A stretch of DNA of 16,948 bases from Candidatus Methanoplasma reticulitermitis (GTDB lineage Archaea > Thermoplasmatota > Thermoplasmata > Methanomassiliicoccales > Methanomethylophilaceae): the NCBI GenBank assembly GCA_031287135.1, contig JAITTK010000111.1:1-16948 (forward strand), written 5' to 3'. Both the position numbers and the translations under genes were made by a program. Below are positions 6,378-14,170 of this stretch, in pieces. Every line of letters starts with the position of its first letter. Positions within the stretch are counted from its first letter, which is position 1. The notes under the pieces were generated by a model. That model was not told the DNA's origin, ran no database searches, and saw nothing but the letters and a program-made list of their open reading frames with translations.

Positions 6378-8114
6378 TTATCCTTTCTTCTTTTTGCCGA
6401 GGGCCCTGAGGTTCTCTTTGACCGCAGCTCTGATCTCAAGGGACTGCTCCTCGCCGTCGGTAATGCTGCTCTCCAGGAACGACAGTACTATCCATCCGTC
6501 TCCTTCCAGAGCTTTTTTGGTCTCCGCGTCGACCGCCCCTTCGGACATTATGTATACCGCGACTTTCGGCTTGACGAACGCCACGGGTATGTTGTGTTCC
6601 CCGTAGTCCCTCCTGCACCTGAGGCCTTTGTTCCACGCGGCCCTTCTGACGAGCGCCTCGGGGGAATTATCCGTCCAGATGTCCTCTCCGGCCTCTCCGT
6701 CATCTGCCGAAAGGCTATCTTCAGGAACGGCTTTCACGGGCACGGCATCCGGTTTGACCTCCGGGATGTTCGTCTCCCTGAAACCCGTCGACTTCGGGAT
6801 CTCGGCCGGCTTGACGGCCGCTTCCTGTTTCGCCGCAGCCTCAGTTTTGGCCGCTTCCGGCACAGCCGTCTTCGGCGGCTGTTCCTTGGCGGTCTCTTCC
6901 TCCTTAGGGGCCGTAACCTTCAGAAGGACCTCCGAAAGATCCATGATCTTGATTTTCGAGCCTATCTGTTTCGCTCCCTGTGTAAGGTTGACGACACAGA
7001 ACGGGCAGCAAGTCACGAGGATCTCGGCACCCGTCTCCTCCGCATCCCTGACCCTCTCGGCCGCGATGTTGACCGCCATATCGTTGTATTGGCTCTTGTA
7101 CCCTCCCCCGGCACCGCAGCATCTGGAATTCTCCCTGCTGCGGTCCATCTCGACTAGCTCGATGCCCTTTATCTTCTTCAGCACGTTCCTGGGCGCATCG
7201 AACACCCCCATGTGCCTTCCCATGTGGCATGGGTCGTGGTATGTCACCTTCGCTTTGAATTCGTGATTCAGCGGGAGCTTCCTTTCCGCGATCAGTTTCT
7301 CCACGTACTGTGAGAAGTGGTACACGTTCTGTCCGGTCCTGGCGTAGAATTTCCCGAAATCGGTCGAGACGGTTTTGTAACAACCGGAACAGGTCATCAC
7401 CATGTCCTTCGCACCCATCCCGTCGGCCCCCTCGACAGTCTTCTCCGCACATTCGAGAGAATATCGGTGGGTACCGGTCCTCAGCAGAGGCGATGAACAG
7501 CACCACTCATCCGGCCCCAGCGTGTTGATCGTCACACCTGCCCTCGAGAGCACGCGCACGCCCATCTGGGGCAGTGCCTGCTGTCTGTACGCACCGGTGC
7601 ATCCTGCGAAGAACATGACATCGGGGGTAGCCGATTTTTCAACCTCTTTCGGCCACCAGTCTCCTCTTTTCGATGGCGGTTCCCCGTACGGGTTATGTAC
7701 CTCGCCGACCTTCTTGGCCATGCCCTTGTGAGCGGACATGGGACCCGCACCTTCGTCCACGATCCATTTCCTGACGGTCTCCCAGAATTCCACCAGGGGT
7801 ATGTTCGCATGGCAGACGACTTCGCAGTTCCCGCAACCCGTGCACTTGTACATCGCATCGACGAAGTAAGGGTTAAGGGATACCTCCCTGCCCAGTGCCT
7901 TGTCTATCCCCCCGGCGCCTCCCAGCTGGTTGAGGTAGTATATTTTACCTCTCGGGGTGACCGATTCCCAGGGTGTCTGATCATGTGCTTCGCAGACGCT
8001 TATGCAATAGCCGCACTGCAGGCAAGCTGCGAGTTCCTGCTGGATACGCGGCATTTTTTTAATCCTTATGCTGCCTTTCAATTTTGAAAATGGACTCTCT
8101 CGTGCGGCTTTCAT
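6378..8114 (-). CDS. hdrD: HdrD-like Fe-S protein with C-terminal Vsr/DUF559-like domain
   Basis: The first 400 residues are those of a heterodisulfide reductase D-type protein. Two [4Fe-4S] ferredoxin motifs (CLQCGYCISVC, CTGCGNCEVVC) are followed by two complete CCG domains. Numbering from the ATG at 8114, these have Cys172, Cys205/206, Cys242/245 and then Cys296, Cys332/333, Cys370/373. In methanogens HdrD carries the noncubane cluster site that reduces CoM-S-S-CoB. The protein is about 170 residues longer than usual HdrD. An Ala/Pro/Glu/Lys linker (about 401-478) leads to a domain (about 479-568) resembling Vsr/DUF559 nuclease folds (SPEALVRRAAWNKGLRCRR, then DGWIVLSFLESSI). The usual catalytic Asp positions are absent. 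A TATA box 31 bases before 8114 supports that ATG over the GTG at 8135. A third candidate start, at 8054, has an SD-like AAGGAT. GlcF-like or other CCG proteins are alternatives. Confidence 0.85.
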   Translation of the reverse strand: MKAARESPFSKLKGSIRIKKMPRIQQELAACLQCGYCISVCEAHDQTPWESVTPRGKIYYLNQLGGAGGIDKALGREVSLNPYFVDAMYKCTGCGNCEVVCHANIPLVEFWETVRKWIVDEGAGPMSAHKGMAKKVGEVHNPYGEPPSKRGDWWPKEVEKSATPDVMFFAGCTGAYRQQALPQMGVRVLSRAGVTINTLGPDEWCCSSPLLRTGTHRYSLECAEKTVEGADGMGAKDMVMTCSGCYKTVSTDFGKFYARTGQNVYHFSQYVEKLIAERKLPLNHEFKAKVTYHDPCHMGRHMGVFDAPRNVLKKIKGIELVEMDRSRENSRCCGAGGGYKSQYNDMAVNIAAERVRDAEETGAEILVTCCPFCVVNLTQGAKQIGSKIKIMDLSEVLLKVTAPKEEETAKEQPPKTAVPEAAKTEAAAKQEAAVKPAEIPKSTGFRETNIPEVKPDAVPVKAVPEDSLSADDGEAGEDIWTDNSPEALVRRAAWNKGLRCRRDYGEHNIPVAFVKPKVAVYIMSEGAVDAETKKALEGDGWIVLSFLESSITDGEEQSLEIRAAVKENLRALGKKKKG

Positions 8115-8139
8115 AACGGAATAAGAAAAACGCACGCAC

Positions 8140-8149
8140 CTATATTAAG
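8140..8149 (-). promoter_or_regulatory. TATA box of the hdrD-helicase unit
   Basis: The minus strand reads CTTAATATAG, centred about 31 bases before the ATG at 8114. It places the GTG at 8135 upstream of the predicted transcription start, which argues against that codon as the translation start. Confidence 0.6.
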
Positions 8150-8245
8150 GCTTTTGAATCGAGCAATGTGCCACTATGGTATTTTCGCCGTTTGCATGAT
8201 GCATCGTAACGAACACCCACGGGATGATACGAATGACAATCAAAT

Positions 8246-8254
8246 GAAATATAG
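8246..8254 (+). promoter_or_regulatory. TATA box of cdc48
   Basis: GAAATATAG lies about 27 bases before the cdc48 ATG, predicting a start site at or next to the A of the start codon. The promoter is divergent from that of hdrD, with about 95 bases between the two boxes. Confidence 0.5.
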
Positions 8255-8276
8255 TTGAAGGATATCCATCAGGATA

Positions 8277-10472
8277 ATGGATAAACTCCTCGAGCTTAAG
8301 GTCGCGATGGCGAAAAGGCAATCCGAGGCAGGATACGGCAGGGCCAGGATAGACAACGAGTCCCGCAGGTCTCTGGGCCTCGATCTTGGTGACGTCATAG
8401 AGATTATAGGGAAGAGGACCGTGGTTGCAAAAATATTCAAAGGCGAGTCCGGAGACGACGGGATGAAGCTCATAAGGATCGACGGGCCCACCAGGACCAG
8501 TGCCGGAGTGAGCGTCGACGAGACCGTCCGTATAAAGAGATGCGACCCGCATGTCGCCGTGAAGGTGGCGCTCAGCCCGAACATCTCCGAAGGGAAGAGG
8601 ATAAGCTACGAGGATGGGATCGAGGACATATTCAGGAACGGCCTTGTGGGGAGGCCCCTCATAACAGGCATGGACCTGATGATACCGAACATCGCGCTCA
8701 TGGGCAACCGTGCAACGTACAACGTCACATCCACCGTCCCCGAGGGGCCGGTCGTCGTCGGGCCAGAGACCGTGATAGTTTTGAAAAGCGAGCCGGCCAA
8801 AAAAAGCTCGGAGGTGCGTACCGGCTATACTACCTATGATGACATCGGCGGTCTGGACGGCGAACTCCAGAGGATAAGGGAGATGATAGAACTCCCTCTC
8901 AAGCACCCGGAACTGTTCGACCGCATGGGGATATCCGCACCGAAAGGTGTGCTGCTCTACGGCCCGCCGGGAACAGGCAAGACACTGATCGCGGAAGCCG
9001 TCGCCAATGAGTCCGGGGCGGCATTCTACTCAATCCGCGGACCTGAGATAATGGGGAGGTACTACGGTCAGAGCGAAGAGAGACTCAGGAAGATATTCGA
9101 AGAGGCCGAGGACAATGCGCCGAGCATAATATTCCTCGATGAGATCGACTCGATAGCACCGAACAGGGACTCGACCCACGGGGAGGTCGAGAGGCGTGTC
9201 GTCGCACAGCTGTTGGCGCTTATGGACGGGATGGGCGGAAGAGGAGATGTCATCGTCATAGGGGCGACCAACAGAGAGGATTCCATAGATCCTGCGCTGA
9301 GGCGGCCCGGAAGGTTCGACCGCGAGATCGAGATCGGCGTACCGAACATGCCCGGAAGAAAGAGCATTTTGGAGGTCCATACAAGGAACATGCCTCTTTC
9401 GGATGATGTCAAGATAGACGAGCTGGCTTCCATGACGCAGGGATTCGTCGGGGCGGACCTAGCATCGCTGGCAAGGGAGTCGGCCATGAAATGCCTGAGC
9501 AAACGCATATCTCAGCTCGATCTCGACAAACCCGTCCCGCAGTCGACTCTCGAGACGATGAGGGTCTGCATGGCGGATTTCGCCGATGCTCTCGCCGATA
9601 TAGAACCAAGCGGCATGAGGGAGGTGTTCGTCGAGACCCCGAAGACGACATGGGACGACATCGGCGGCCTTGGGCACATAATGAAGGAGATCGAAGAGGT
9701 GTTCATACCCACCGAGGAACACAAATCCTTCGAGACACTGGGCATCGAGCCCGGGAAGGCATTGCTCCTCTACGGTCCCCCCGGAACGGGCAAGACCCTG
9801 ATCGCGAAGGCGGTAGCGAACGAATCGGGCGCCAACTTCATATCGGTGAACGGTCCGGAGATAGCCAGCAAATGGATGGGAGAGTCCGAGCAGGCCATAA
9901 GGAAGATATTCAAGAAGGCCAAACAGATGGCCCCCTGCATAATATTCTTCGATGAGATAGATTCCATAGCTCCGATCCGAGGTGACGGCGACTCTCAGGC
10001 GTGGAGCAGGGTCGTGGCGCAGCTCCTGACATCGATAGACGGCATCGAGAGTGTGAACAGAGTCATGATAATGGCGGCCACCAACCGTCCGGATGCGATA
10101 GACCCCGCACTCCTCAGACCCGGAAGAATAGACCGCATGATACTGGTCGGAAAGCCCGATCTTGAGGCGAGGAAGAGCATCCTCGGGGTGCACACCGCAA
10201 AGATGCCGCTCATAGACGTGGATCTGGAATCGGTTGCGAGGGCGACCGACGGATATACCGGCGCGGATCTCGCGGCCCTGTGCAGGGAGGCGGGACTTCT
10301 CGCATACCGCGGCGACAGTTCCGCGCAGTTCGTCACCGATAAAAACTTCAAGGATGCTTTGGACACCATCGGCCCGTCGGTCGACGAAGCGGTGTTCGAG
10401 AAGTACGAAACGCTCAGCAAGGAGATGAGAAGGCTCCGCTCCGGAATGAATAACCATCCTTTCTACGGGTGA
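8277..10472 (+). CDS. cdc48: Cdc48/VAT-type AAA+ ATPase with HbYX proteasome-docking tail
   Basis: This 731-residue hexameric AAA+ unfoldase is the archaeal counterpart of p97/Cdc48. It has the N-terminal substrate domain (residues 1-180, double-psi barrel plus four-stranded barrel: ARIDNESRRSLGLDLGDVIEI) and two ATPase domains. D1 has Walker A GPPGTGKT (229-236), Walker B IIFLDE (284-289) and arginine-finger motif LRRPGRFDRE. D2 has Walker A GPPGTGKT (500-507), Walker B IIFFDE (555-560) and LLRPGRIDRM. The protein ends in HPFYG. Phe-Tyr-Gly is a hydrophobic-Tyr-X (HbYX) motif, which in this family docks into the 20S proteasome and opens its gate. A proteasomal role is therefore likely. The PRC-barrel gene follows after four bases. 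The TATA position suggests a leaderless mRNA. Confidence 0.96.
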   Translation: MDKLLELKVAMAKRQSEAGYGRARIDNESRRSLGLDLGDVIEIIGKRTVVAKIFKGESGDDGMKLIRIDGPTRTSAGVSVDETVRIKRCDPHVAVKVALSPNISEGKRISYEDGIEDIFRNGLVGRPLITGMDLMIPNIALMGNRATYNVTSTVPEGPVVVGPETVIVLKSEPAKKSSEVRTGYTTYDDIGGLDGELQRIREMIELPLKHPELFDRMGISAPKGVLLYGPPGTGKTLIAEAVANESGAAFYSIRGPEIMGRYYGQSEERLRKIFEEAEDNAPSIIFLDEIDSIAPNRDSTHGEVERRVVAQLLALMDGMGGRGDVIVIGATNREDSIDPALRRPGRFDREIEIGVPNMPGRKSILEVHTRNMPLSDDVKIDELASMTQGFVGADLASLARESAMKCLSKRISQLDLDKPVPQSTLETMRVCMADFADALADIEPSGMREVFVETPKTTWDDIGGLGHIMKEIEEVFIPTEEHKSFETLGIEPGKALLLYGPPGTGKTLIAKAVANESGANFISVNGPEIASKWMGESEQAIRKIFKKAKQMAPCIIFFDEIDSIAPIRGDGDSQAWSRVVAQLLTSIDGIESVNRVMIMAATNRPDAIDPALLRPGRIDRMILVGKPDLEARKSILGVHTAKMPLIDVDLESVARATDGYTGADLAALCREAGLLAYRGDSSAQFVTDKNFKDALDTIGPSVDEAVFEKYETLSKEMRRLRSGMNNHPFYG

Positions 10473-10476
10473 TGTC

Positions 10477-10716
10477 ATGGAATGCAGGATGTTCAGCAGA
10501 GAATTGATAGGCATGGAGGTCGAGACGGTGACCGGACGTTCCGTGGGGACGCTTGACGACCTTGTCATCGACACGGATGACGGATCCGTCAGATATCTGC
10601 TGATATCAACCGCGGGACGGGTATCGGAGTGTTCCTACAAAGTGGATGACAGAGGAAGGGCCGTCGTGGAAACGGATCGCATAAGGATCGACGGGAACAG
10701 GTTAATCATCAACTAA
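10477..10716 (+). CDS. PRC-barrel domain protein, downstream of cdc48
   Basis: The 79-residue protein is a single PRC-barrel domain: FSRELIGMEVETVTGRSVG, then LDDLVIDTDDGSVRYLLI and a C-terminal DRIRIDGNRLIIN. PRC barrels are small beta-barrels found in RimM, photosynthetic reaction centre H subunit and many short archaeal proteins of unknown role. They usually mediate protein or RNA contacts. The gene begins four bases after cdc48 and is almost certainly in the same operon. This makes it a candidate accessory protein for the unfoldase, though that is only inference from position. The start could be the ATG at 10477 or the one four codons later (MFSRELIG). Its end overlaps the convergent elp3 by 15 bases. 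Confidence 0.85.
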   Translation: MECRMFSRELIGMEVETVTGRSVGTLDDLVIDTDDGSVRYLLISTAGRVSECSYKVDDRGRAVVETDRIRIDGNRLIIN

Positions 10717-12261
10717 TGATCTGGCCATATACGGCCCGTCGAGGGAATATCCGAGCATCTCGTAATACTTCCTTGCGCCGACGCCGCTGGTTATCCTCAG
10801 CCTCTTTTTGCCGTCAAGGGCCGCAAGGCGCTCAGCCTCCCGCATCAGCTCCTTCCCGAACCCTCTGTGCTGCCAGTCCTCCCCGCCGAAACCTATCGGG
10901 GCTATGCGTCCGAACACCTTCAGCTCCCTGACCGTGGCCGTCTCGGTACTGTCGGTCCTCAATCTGACATATCCGATTATCGAATCGTTGTATTCGAACG
11001 AGATGAATCGCTCCGTCCCCCCGCTCGCCGCATACTCGACGATCTTCCGTTTTATGAGGTCCGGGTCATCCAGGGTCTCTCCGGTATGACCGACCTCCCT
11101 GCATCTTATGCATCTGCACGACATGCCGCGGGCATCCATGTTCTCCTTCACCGACTGGCGTATGTTGCTCATCAGTATTCCTGCGGCGATCTGAGGTGCG
11201 GGGATATCCCTCTGTATGCGCTGGATCCTCGTATACTCCGGGACCAGGGACTTCATCTCGGACAGGAGGCCGACGGCCGTTTCGATATCATACGGTGTGT
11301 ATTCCCCTCTTTCCCACATATCATGGAGTTCGGTCCCCGATATCACCAGCGTGGGATAGAACTTCAGCATGTCCGGTCGGAAATCCGGATCATCGAATAC
11401 CCGTCTGAAACATTCAAGGTCTTTCACGGGGTCGGATCCAGGGAGTCCGGGCATGATATGATAACAGACTTTGAGCCCGTGGTCCTTGCATGATCTGGTG
11501 GAACGGATTATCTCTTTCACCCCGTGACCCCTCTTCGAGATCGAAAGCACATCGTCGTCAAGGATCTGGACGCCCAGCTCCACCCTCGTCGCACCGAGAA
11601 GCACCGCGAGCTCCACCTGCTCATCGTCGAACACATCCGGGCGGGTCTCGACGGTGAGGCCCACGCATCTGTGTTCGGATGTCTCATTCAAGGTCTGGGC
11701 CCCCCTCAGGTCCGACGAGATCTCCGGGTTCATCGCGTCAAGGCACCTTTTGACGAACCATTCCTGATACTCCCGATCCCTGGATGTGAACGTCCCGCCC
11801 ATTATTATCAGGTCTATCTTGTCTGTCTTATGGCCTATCGCGGTCAGCTGGTCGATACGGTCTCTGACCTGACGGAACGGATCGAACTCATTCCTCTCCG
11901 CTCTTCTGGCGGCGGGCTCTTTCCCGGTGTACGACTGAGGGGACCCGTTCTCGATCCCTCCGGGACAGTATGAGCATTTTCCGTGTGGGCACGGATGGGG
12001 AGAGGTCATGACCGCCACGACGGCGACGCCGCTCATGGTGCGCATGGGCTTCTTGATTAGGAAAGGCCCCAGAAGTTTTCTGTCCGCGGGATTCACATTC
12101 TTCAGGATTGCGGAGTTGGGTGGGACTGCGGAAAGACCTAGTTCGTCGCAGAGGACGATCTTCATCCTCTGGATGCCTTCCCTGTCCGATATCCCCCCGC
12201 TTTTCACGGCGGATATTATCCTGAGGCTGAGTTCGCGGACAGGATCAGTTCTCTCATTCAT
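10702..12261 (-). CDS. elp3: Elp3: tRNA U34 carboxymethyltransferase (radical SAM + GNAT)
   Basis: Elp3 uses a radical-SAM domain and an acetyl-CoA-dependent GNAT domain to build the carboxymethyl group on wobble uridine 34 of tRNAs. In archaea it acts without other Elongator subunits. The 519-residue length is typical. The cluster-binding cysteines are Cys91, Cys96 and Cys99 in CPHGKCSYCPGG. IIMGGTFTSRD and GLTVETRPD follow. A Cys-rich zinc site (CRCIRCREVGH) joins the two domains. The GNAT acetyl-CoA loop is WQHRGFGKELMREAE, with the typical ending ARKYYEMLGYSLDGPYM. The ATG overlaps the TGA of the upstream winged-helix gene (ATGA), so translation is coupled. All key residues appear present. 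Confidence 0.96.
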   Translation of the reverse strand: MNERTDPVRELSLRIISAVKSGGISDREGIQRMKIVLCDELGLSAVPPNSAILKNVNPADRKLLGPFLIKKPMRTMSGVAVVAVMTSPHPCPHGKCSYCPGGIENGSPQSYTGKEPAARRAERNEFDPFRQVRDRIDQLTAIGHKTDKIDLIIMGGTFTSRDREYQEWFVKRCLDAMNPEISSDLRGAQTLNETSEHRCVGLTVETRPDVFDDEQVELAVLLGATRVELGVQILDDDVLSISKRGHGVKEIIRSTRSCKDHGLKVCYHIMPGLPGSDPVKDLECFRRVFDDPDFRPDMLKFYPTLVISGTELHDMWERGEYTPYDIETAVGLLSEMKSLVPEYTRIQRIQRDIPAPQIAAGILMSNIRQSVKENMDARGMSCRCIRCREVGHTGETLDDPDLIKRKIVEYAASGGTERFISFEYNDSIIGYVRLRTDSTETATVRELKVFGRIAPIGFGGEDWQHRGFGKELMREAERLAALDGKKRLRITSGVGARKYYEMLGYSLDGPYMARSLVDD

Positions 12262-12722
12262 TCGTTCTCATCCCTCGCAAGGGACTGGAAATGCGATACT
12301 GTCCGTCTGTAGTTCTCCATCGCCATGTTTACGTTCGCCTCGGTGAAGCTCCATGCCTTGGCCAGGTCGCCGTACCTTATCCTGTATCCCTTCCTCACGG
12401 CACCGTCGAATTCCACGTCGATGCTTTCCAGAAGGTCCATCGATTTGAGTTTGTTTATGTGCCTGTAAATGGTCGGTTTCGTAGTGCCCAGCAATGCGGC
12501 CAGCTCCTCGACAGCCCAGGCTTTGCTCGTGTTATTCATGAAAAAATCCATGAAAAGCCTGTATGGTACGCTATCTCTGACACTTGTGGCCGATGTCTTC
12601 GGATCATACCCTTTGGGTATGTATCCGATCTGTACCAGGAAGGTCTCCGCGACTATGTTCTTATCCATCACGGCACTCATGGGGGTATTGCTTACGACCT
12701 GCAGTTCGAACAGTGTACACAT
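12258..12722 (-). CDS. winged-helix transcriptional regulator coupled to elp3
   Basis: This 154-residue protein has a winged helix-turn-helix domain at about residues 54-115. The helix pair VEELAALLGTTKPTIYRHINKLKSMDLL is followed by a wing (VEFDGAVRKGYRIRY), as in ArsR/MarR-like archaeal regulators. The N-terminal 50 residues (MDKNIVAETFLVQIGYIPKGYD) are a separate small region, and the C-terminal part is probably a dimerisation helix. Translation could start at the ATG at 12722 or at an internal Met (residue 15 or 19). The stop overlaps the elp3 start, so regulator and enzyme are made together. A 15-base palindrome just upstream may be its operator, giving autoregulation. The effector and target are unknown. 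Confidence 0.85.
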   Translation of the reverse strand: MCTLFELQVVSNTPMSAVMDKNIVAETFLVQIGYIPKGYDPKTSATSVRDSVPYRLFMDFFMNNTSKAWAVEELAALLGTTKPTIYRHINKLKSMDLLESIDVEFDGAVRKGYRIRYGDLAKAWSFTEANVNMAMENYRRTVSHFQSLARDENE

Positions 12723-12727
12723 CTCCG

Positions 12728-12742
12728 ATTGTATCGAACAAT
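12728..12742. promoter_or_regulatory. palindromic operator candidate for the elp3 operon
   Basis: ATTGT-ATCGA-ACAAT has perfect 5-bp arms around a 5-base spacer. It lies right before the regulator's start codon and over the start site predicted from the TATA-like box at about 12757. The core TCGAACA recurs at 12706-12712, 28 bases away. Confidence 0.35.
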
Positions 12743-12750
12743 AGTTAAGC

Positions 12751-12764
12751 TGGTATTTTAATTT
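12751..12764 (-). promoter_or_regulatory. TATA-like box of the regulator-elp3 operon
   Basis: The minus strand reads AAATTAAAATACCA, centred about 35 bases before the ATG at 12722. It sits between the regulator's start codon and the end of the upstream HTH gene, so the elp3 operon has its own promoter. Confidence 0.45.
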
Positions 12765-12766
12765 GT

Positions 12767-13280
12767 TCAGACTATACCTTTAATGACGTCCAACGCCTTG
12801 AGTACGCTTCCGAGGGGCATGACGGGGGAGACCGGTATGCGGAGTATCTTCTCCACGGTCAGGGCGATTATCGGAGCGCAGACTATCGCCAGCGCGCCAT
12901 CCCGTTCCGCCCTCACGGCCGCTATTATCGCATCCTCGACGGTCGATATGGTGTACTCTTTGATGTTGATAGTCCTGCCGTCCACATCCATCGTTCTCGG
13001 CAGGGATTTCATGAATGTAGATGATGCGATCACTGCCACAAAGTTGTCGTCATCGGGTCTGCTCAGGATATTGATCGCATGTATTATCTGCCGGATGGTC
13101 CTAAGATTCGGTTCGCGTTTCTCCTCGAGTATCTTGTACATGGTGCTCTGGGAGACCCCGGATTTCGTGCAGAATTCGCTTAGAGACATGTCGAGCTCCT
13201 CCGCGAGTATGCCTTTGAAGGCTTTCTGAAAGCCCCCCCTCCTCCCTGAGCATGCTGGATATCAGGTCCTCGACGGTCAT
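12767..13280 (-). CDS. HTH (XRE-type) transcriptional regulator with G7 frameshift near its start
   Basis: The gene encodes an archaeal regulator with a Cro/C1-type HTH (SLSEFCTKSGVSQSTMYKILEEKREP). A C-terminal alpha/beta ligand-type domain follows (TISTVEDAIIAAVRAERDGALAIVCAPI). The intact frame runs from an ATG at 13189 (140 residues). A better start is the ATG at 13280, which overlaps the trxB stop (ATGA) and begins MTVEDLISSMLREEGG. To join the HTH frame, one base must be lost from the run of seven G residues (13233-13239, minus strand). Then the sequence continues GFQKAFKGILAEELDMSLSEF and the protein is 170 residues. The 514-base span is 171 codons plus one extra base, as this predicts. 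The cause may be a sequencing error, phase variation or real inactivation. Placement after trx-trxB suggests redox-linked regulation. Confidence 0.8.
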
Positions 13281-14170
13281 TTAGCATACCTTGCCCGTTC
13301 GGCCGCACTCAATCCGGCGACCGCACCCTCGCCGACGGCCTTCGCCAGCTGCCAGGGCCTTCCGGTTATGTCCCCGCATGCGAACAATCCCGTCACGGAT
13401 GTTTCGCAGTTGCTGTCTACTTTGATGGAATCATCCGTTTCCGGCATAAGTCCGAGGTCCATTGCGAGATACGCGGAGGATCTTCCGCCCAGTTCTATGA
13501 ACACGCCGTCGACCTCTATGCTCCGATCGTCCCCGAGGATCAGACGTTTCACGTCCGTATCTCCTTCGATCGCCTTCGGAATACCTTCTATGATCTTCAC
13601 ACCCGCGTCTCTGGCCTTGTCCACGAGGTTGCTGCTGGCGGAGATGCCGTTGCTGACCCAGTAGACGGTCGAGGCATATTCGGTCATCAGCTCCGCAGAT
13701 ACCGCGGCTTCGGACTCATCGCCCACGATCGCGACCTTGAGCCCCTTGAAGAAGTTGCAGTCGCATTCCGCACAGTAGCTGACACCCTTTCCGTGGAATT
13801 CTTTCTCTCCGGGTATGTTCAGTTTCATTCTGGATGTCCCCGTTGCGATCACGACCGATCTGCAAACGATCTCCTCTCCCGATTCCGCCTTGATCCTGAA
13901 ACCGTCCTCATCCGCGGAGGCCCCGATGACGTTGAGATCAATGTGCGTGCATCCGAAAGATGCCGCTTGTTCGAGTCCCGTCCTCAGGAGCAGGGAACCG
14001 TCGGTCTTTCCTTTGATCCCGAAATAGTTCTCCACATGGGCACCGTACAACGAACTGTTCCGCATCTTGCCGATAATCACGGTCTCGGCCTTCTTACGGG
14101 ACGAGTGTATGCCGGCCTGTATGCCGGCCGGCCCGCATCCTATCACGACAACATCGACGTTCGTTTTCAT
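13277..14170 (-). CDS. trxB: thioredoxin reductase-like flavoprotein, atypical NAD(P)H site
   Basis: This 297-residue FAD disulfide reductase passes electrons to the thioredoxin encoded just upstream. The FAD-binding GCGPAGIQAG is at 11-20, the redox-active pair Cys133-Ala-Glu-Cys136 is in SYCAECDCNF, and the C-terminal FAD motif GLFACGDITG is at 261-270. The usual NADPH-binding GGGDSA is replaced by IVGDESEAAVSA (about 148-159), and the HRRxxxR phosphate-binding motif is missing (WVSNGISASS instead). The enzyme may therefore not use NADPH. Thermoplasma TrxR, which does not use NADPH, and F420H2-dependent reductases are known precedents. The ATG at 14170 overlaps the trx stop (ATGA). The frame extends upstream into trx, but that part is not homologous and is not used. 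Confidence 0.92.
   Translation of the reverse strand: MKTNVDVVVIGCGPAGIQAGIHSSRKKAETVIIGKMRNSSLYGAHVENYFGIKGKTDGSLLLRTGLEQAASFGCTHIDLNVIGASADEDGFRIKAESGEEIVCRSVVIATGTSRMKLNIPGEKEFHGKGVSYCAECDCNFFKGLKVAIVGDESEAAVSAELMTEYASTVYWVSNGISASSNLVDKARDAGVKIIEGIPKAIEGDTDVKRLILGDDRSIEVDGVFIELGGRSSAYLAMDLGLMPETDDSIKVDSNCETSVTGLFACGDITGRPWQLAKAVGEGAVAGLSAAERARYAK

Noticed and set aside
8115..8135. GTG start of the hdrD-like gene
   Set aside because: It lies only about 10 bases from the TATA box, upstream of the expected transcription start. The ATG at 8114 is at the right distance.
8180..8225. TGCATGATGCA-like near-palindrome in the hdrD-cdc48 spacer as an operator
   Set aside because: The symmetry is imperfect and short, and similar matches are expected by chance in such a region. 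It is not supported by a second copy.
8145..8906. 253-codon minus-strand frame over the hdrD-cdc48 spacer and the start of cdc48
   Set aside because: It overlaps both promoters and the conserved N-domain of Cdc48, and its translation shows no family motifs.
9459..10574. 371-codon open frame on the minus strand opposite cdc48
   Set aside because: It is antisense to the conserved D2 domain of Cdc48, has no domain character, and its apparent length follows from codon bias of the real gene.
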